Source: Dehalococcoidia bacterium
GTDB lineage: Bacteria > Chloroflexota > Dehalococcoidia > JACVQG01 > JAHKAY01
Length of the DNA stretch: 13,732 nt
Direction: 5' to 3'
Assembly: GCA_030740315.1 (NCBI GenBank)
Contig: JASLXN010000008.1
Location: 1 to 13,732, forward strand
The first letter of the stretch is position 1. Each line of letters starts with the position of its first letter. The notes below the pieces were generated by a model. It did no database searches. It had not been told where the DNA came from and saw only the letters and a program-made list of their open reading frames with translations. Both the position numbers and the translations under genes were made by a program. Below, one piece after another: positions 12,257-13,732 of the stretch.

Positions 12257-13447
12257 TTAGATAGCCTCGGCCTCTCTCAGCCGGGACATCTGCTCTGCGG
12301 AGTAGCCCAAGATGTTGGTCAGCACCTCCTCGGTGTGCTCCCCCAAGCTGGGGGGCGGAGCGTAAGTTGGCTCCGGGAAAGCGGAGTTGCGGATGGGATT
12401 GCCGATGATCCGGTACTCCTGTCCATCATAAATAGTCTTGCCCACCATCCCCATCCCCATCACATGAGAGTCAGCAAAGGTCTGGTCAAGGGTGTTCACC
12501 GGCCCACACGGCACATCCTCCGCCAAGCACTTTATCCAGTAGGCCGCGGGCCGGGTGTAGAATATCTCTTCAACGACCTGGTTGAGGGTCTCCAGGTTCT
12601 CCACGCGCTTCTGCTGGTCGGTGAAGCGGGGGTCCTCCAGCAGGTCGGGGCGCTCCAGGACCCGGCACAGGTCGCGCCAGTTGTCCTCCGTAATCGCCAT
12701 CAGCGTGATGAATCCATCAGCAGTATGGAAGATACCCACCAGGGGAACGCCACGGTACTTGGTGCCCACCGGCACTGGGGGAGTGCCGGAGTTCAGGAAA
12801 TGAGTGCCCTCGTAGTAGAGCATGCACAAGGTCGCCCCCAAGAGAGAGACCTCCATCCGCTGCCCCTTTCCGGTGCGTTCCCTATAAAACAGAGCGCTGG
12901 TTACCCCCTGGGAGAGCAGCATCCCCGCCGATAGGTCAGCCAGGGGAACGCTGGAGTTGATGGGCTGGCCCGCCTCACCAGCCATGGACAGCGTTCCGGC
13001 GTGGCCCTGCATCACCACATCGGCAGCTGGGCGGTTGGCATAAGGCCCCATGGTGCCAAAGGCAGTGACGGAGCAGCATATGATGCGGGGATTTAGCGGG
13101 CACAGATTTTCGTAGTCTATCCCCAGCCGTGTCATCACGTCAGGGCGGAAGTTGTCCAGTACCACATCGGAGCGAGCAGCCAGATCATGGAACACCTGCC
13201 TGCCCTCCGGGCTTTTCAGATTTAGGCCTAGGCCCTTTTTGTTACGGTTCAGGTGGATGAAGCGCAGGTCAGCGCTGCCCTGGCTCCACCGGGTGTGGAA
13301 GCGCGCCCCCACCCCTTTACCTCCGAATTGGCGAGGTTCCACCTTTATCACCTCTGCTCCCTGGTCCGCCAGTAGCATGGCCCCAAATAGGCCGGCCAGG
13401 GTATGGGTGAAGTCGACTATCCGGATACCTGCAAGCAGTCCACTCAT
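12257..13447 (-). CDS. Class III CoA-transferase (CaiB/BaiF/formyl-CoA transferase family)
   Basis: A 396-residue enzyme that moves CoA between carboxylic acids through an aspartyl-CoA intermediate. Family marks are LAGIRIVDFTHTLAGLFGAMLLADQGAEVIKVEP at the N-terminus, NRNKKGLGLNLKSPEGR (67-83), DVVLDNFRPDVMTRLGIDYE, and the catalytic Asp171 in VPLADLSAGML. The second-domain VPCGPVNTLDQTFADSHV follows the family pattern (PCGPVxxxxE). Length is normal for the family. The acid and CoA donor cannot be read; with the crotonase and thiolase in this window it may activate a carboxylic acid for degradation. The ATG at 13447 has no Shine-Dalgarno but lies about 5 bases from the expected transcription start of a good promoter, so translation may be near-leaderless. 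The gene appears monocistronic within the window. Confidence 0.93.
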   Translation of the reverse strand: MSGLLAGIRIVDFTHTLAGLFGAMLLADQGAEVIKVEPRQFGGKGVGARFHTRWSQGSADLRFIHLNRNKKGLGLNLKSPEGRQVFHDLAARSDVVLDNFRPDVMTRLGIDYENLCPLNPRIICCSVTAFGTMGPYANRPAADVVMQGHAGTLSMAGEAGQPINSSVPLADLSAGMLLSQGVTSALFYRERTGKGQRMEVSLLGATLCMLYYEGTHFLNSGTPPVPVGTKYRGVPLVGIFHTADGFITLMAITEDNWRDLCRVLERPDLLEDPRFTDQQKRVENLETLNQVVEEIFYTRPAAYWIKCLAEDVPCGPVNTLDQTFADSHVMGMGMVGKTIYDGQEYRIIGNPIRNSAFPEPTYAPPPSLGEHTEEVLTNILGYSAEQMSRLREAEAI

Positions 13448-13458
13448 AGTTGCGCCGT

Positions 13459-13487
13459 ATTATATACCCTTCCCTTGAGGCATTCAA
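13459..13487 (-). promoter_or_regulatory. CoA-transferase promoter, nearly leaderless
   Basis: On the minus strand: TTGAAT at 13487-13482 (-35, four of six to consensus), a 17-base spacer, and TATAAT at 13464-13459 (consensus -10). The expected +1 near 13452 is about 5 bases before the ATG at 13447. Confidence 0.7.
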
Positions 13488-13556
13488 CATAACTTACTCT
13501 CGTTCGGCAATGCCCACCCTCTCTCCTCGAAGTTGCATTTAAACCTTTAATACAAT

Positions 13557-13596
13557 ATCCCAGGTTTATTACCAAGATCCCAGGTTTATTACCAAG
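13557..13596. repeat. Perfect tandem duplication of a 20-base unit
   Basis: The unit at 13557-13576 (ATCCCAGG then TTTATTACCAAG) is repeated exactly at 13577-13596. TAAACCT at 13540-13546 is complementary to AGGTTTA inside each copy (13562-13568 and 13582-13588), so either copy can form a stem with it. Nearby, CGGTAGTT occurs twice (13622-13629 and 13662-13669). The array lies about 70 bases upstream of the CoA-transferase -35 box and in no gene. The function is unknown. Confidence 0.8.
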
Positions 13597-13676
13597 CCAT
13601 CTACTACCAAATCCAATATCGCGGTAGTTTAGCAAGCATTACCTTAATCCACCCACCCGCCCGGTAGTTAATACTA

Positions 13677-13732
13677 GGGGGCTTCGCCCCCCCAGCCCCC
13701 CCCCCCCCGCCCCCGCAACAAGGGGGGCGCCC
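13677..13732. other. G/C homopolymer-rich hairpin and 13-C run at the window edge
   Basis: GGGGGC (13677-13682), TTC, GCCCCC (13686-13691) form a hairpin. An uninterrupted run of 13 C follows at 13696-13708, then more C blocks and AAGGGGGGCGCCC at the very end. The G6 near the end can pair with several of the C runs. No gene is present. The tract could be a genomic repeat at a contig boundary or partly a sequencing artefact. Confidence 0.6.

Noticed and set aside
13557..13596. The two 20-base repeats considered as the start of a CRISPR array or origin iterons.
   Set aside because: There are only two copies, they abut with no spacer, and no cas or replication-initiator gene is present.

Overview
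The window reads as a GC-rich (about 60%) bacterial chromosome segment. Gene content suggests an anaerobic or marine Chloroflexota of the Dehalococcoidia type: several CoA-ester enzymes, a PreA-like ring-reductase homologue, and an HspR-controlled ClpC/DnaJ heat-shock operon. This placement is an inference from gene content and style, not a phylogenetic result. There are ten protein genes. I saw no rRNA, tRNA, CRISPR array, insertion sequence or phage gene. The right end (13677-13732) is an extremely C/G-rich low-complexity tract and may be a contig edge.

Region 1 (10-1335, + strand): a DsrE/DsrF-like small protein, then after 15 bases a crotonase-fold enzyme of the MenB/BadI/BamA type. They form an operon that probably starts near or before the left edge. 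A GC-rich hairpin, a second bulged hairpin and a small third one fill the gap before the convergent operon.

Region 2 (1501-5783, - strand): a three-gene operon transcribed from a near-consensus sigma70 promoter at 5871-5899. Its order is a PreA-like FMN/ferredoxin protein with an unusual C-terminal TPR block, a dihydropyrimidinase/hydantoinase-type cyclic amidohydrolase, and a nitrilase-family carbamoyl amidohydrolase. The order matches reductive pyrimidine (uracil/thymine) catabolism: reduce the ring, open it, hydrolyse the ureido acid. However, the PreA-like protein lacks two residues that I recall as conserved in true dihydropyrimidine dehydrogenases. Its substrate is therefore open, and this operon is the best candidate for something new.

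Region 3 (6122-7285, + strand): an SCP2-type thiolase without an adjacent DUF35 partner. Its leader contains a hairpin that can hide the ribosome binding site and an alternative pairing that would free it.

Region 4 (7417-11788): a heat-shock cluster. Hsp20 runs leftward; a CbpA/DnaJ-like co-chaperone, HspR and ClpC form a tight rightward operon. The two divergent promoters (7943-7972 and 8048-8077) share a TTGACA-N6-TGT(C/T)A(A/G) element over the -35 box, a plausible HspR operator. HspR would then repress both transcripts including its own.

Region 5 (11789-13732): a 468-base gap with small hairpins and no convincing gene, then a leftward class III CoA-transferase expressed from a promoter so close to its ATG that the mRNA is nearly leaderless. 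Beyond it lie a perfect 20-base tandem duplication and the terminal C-rich tract.
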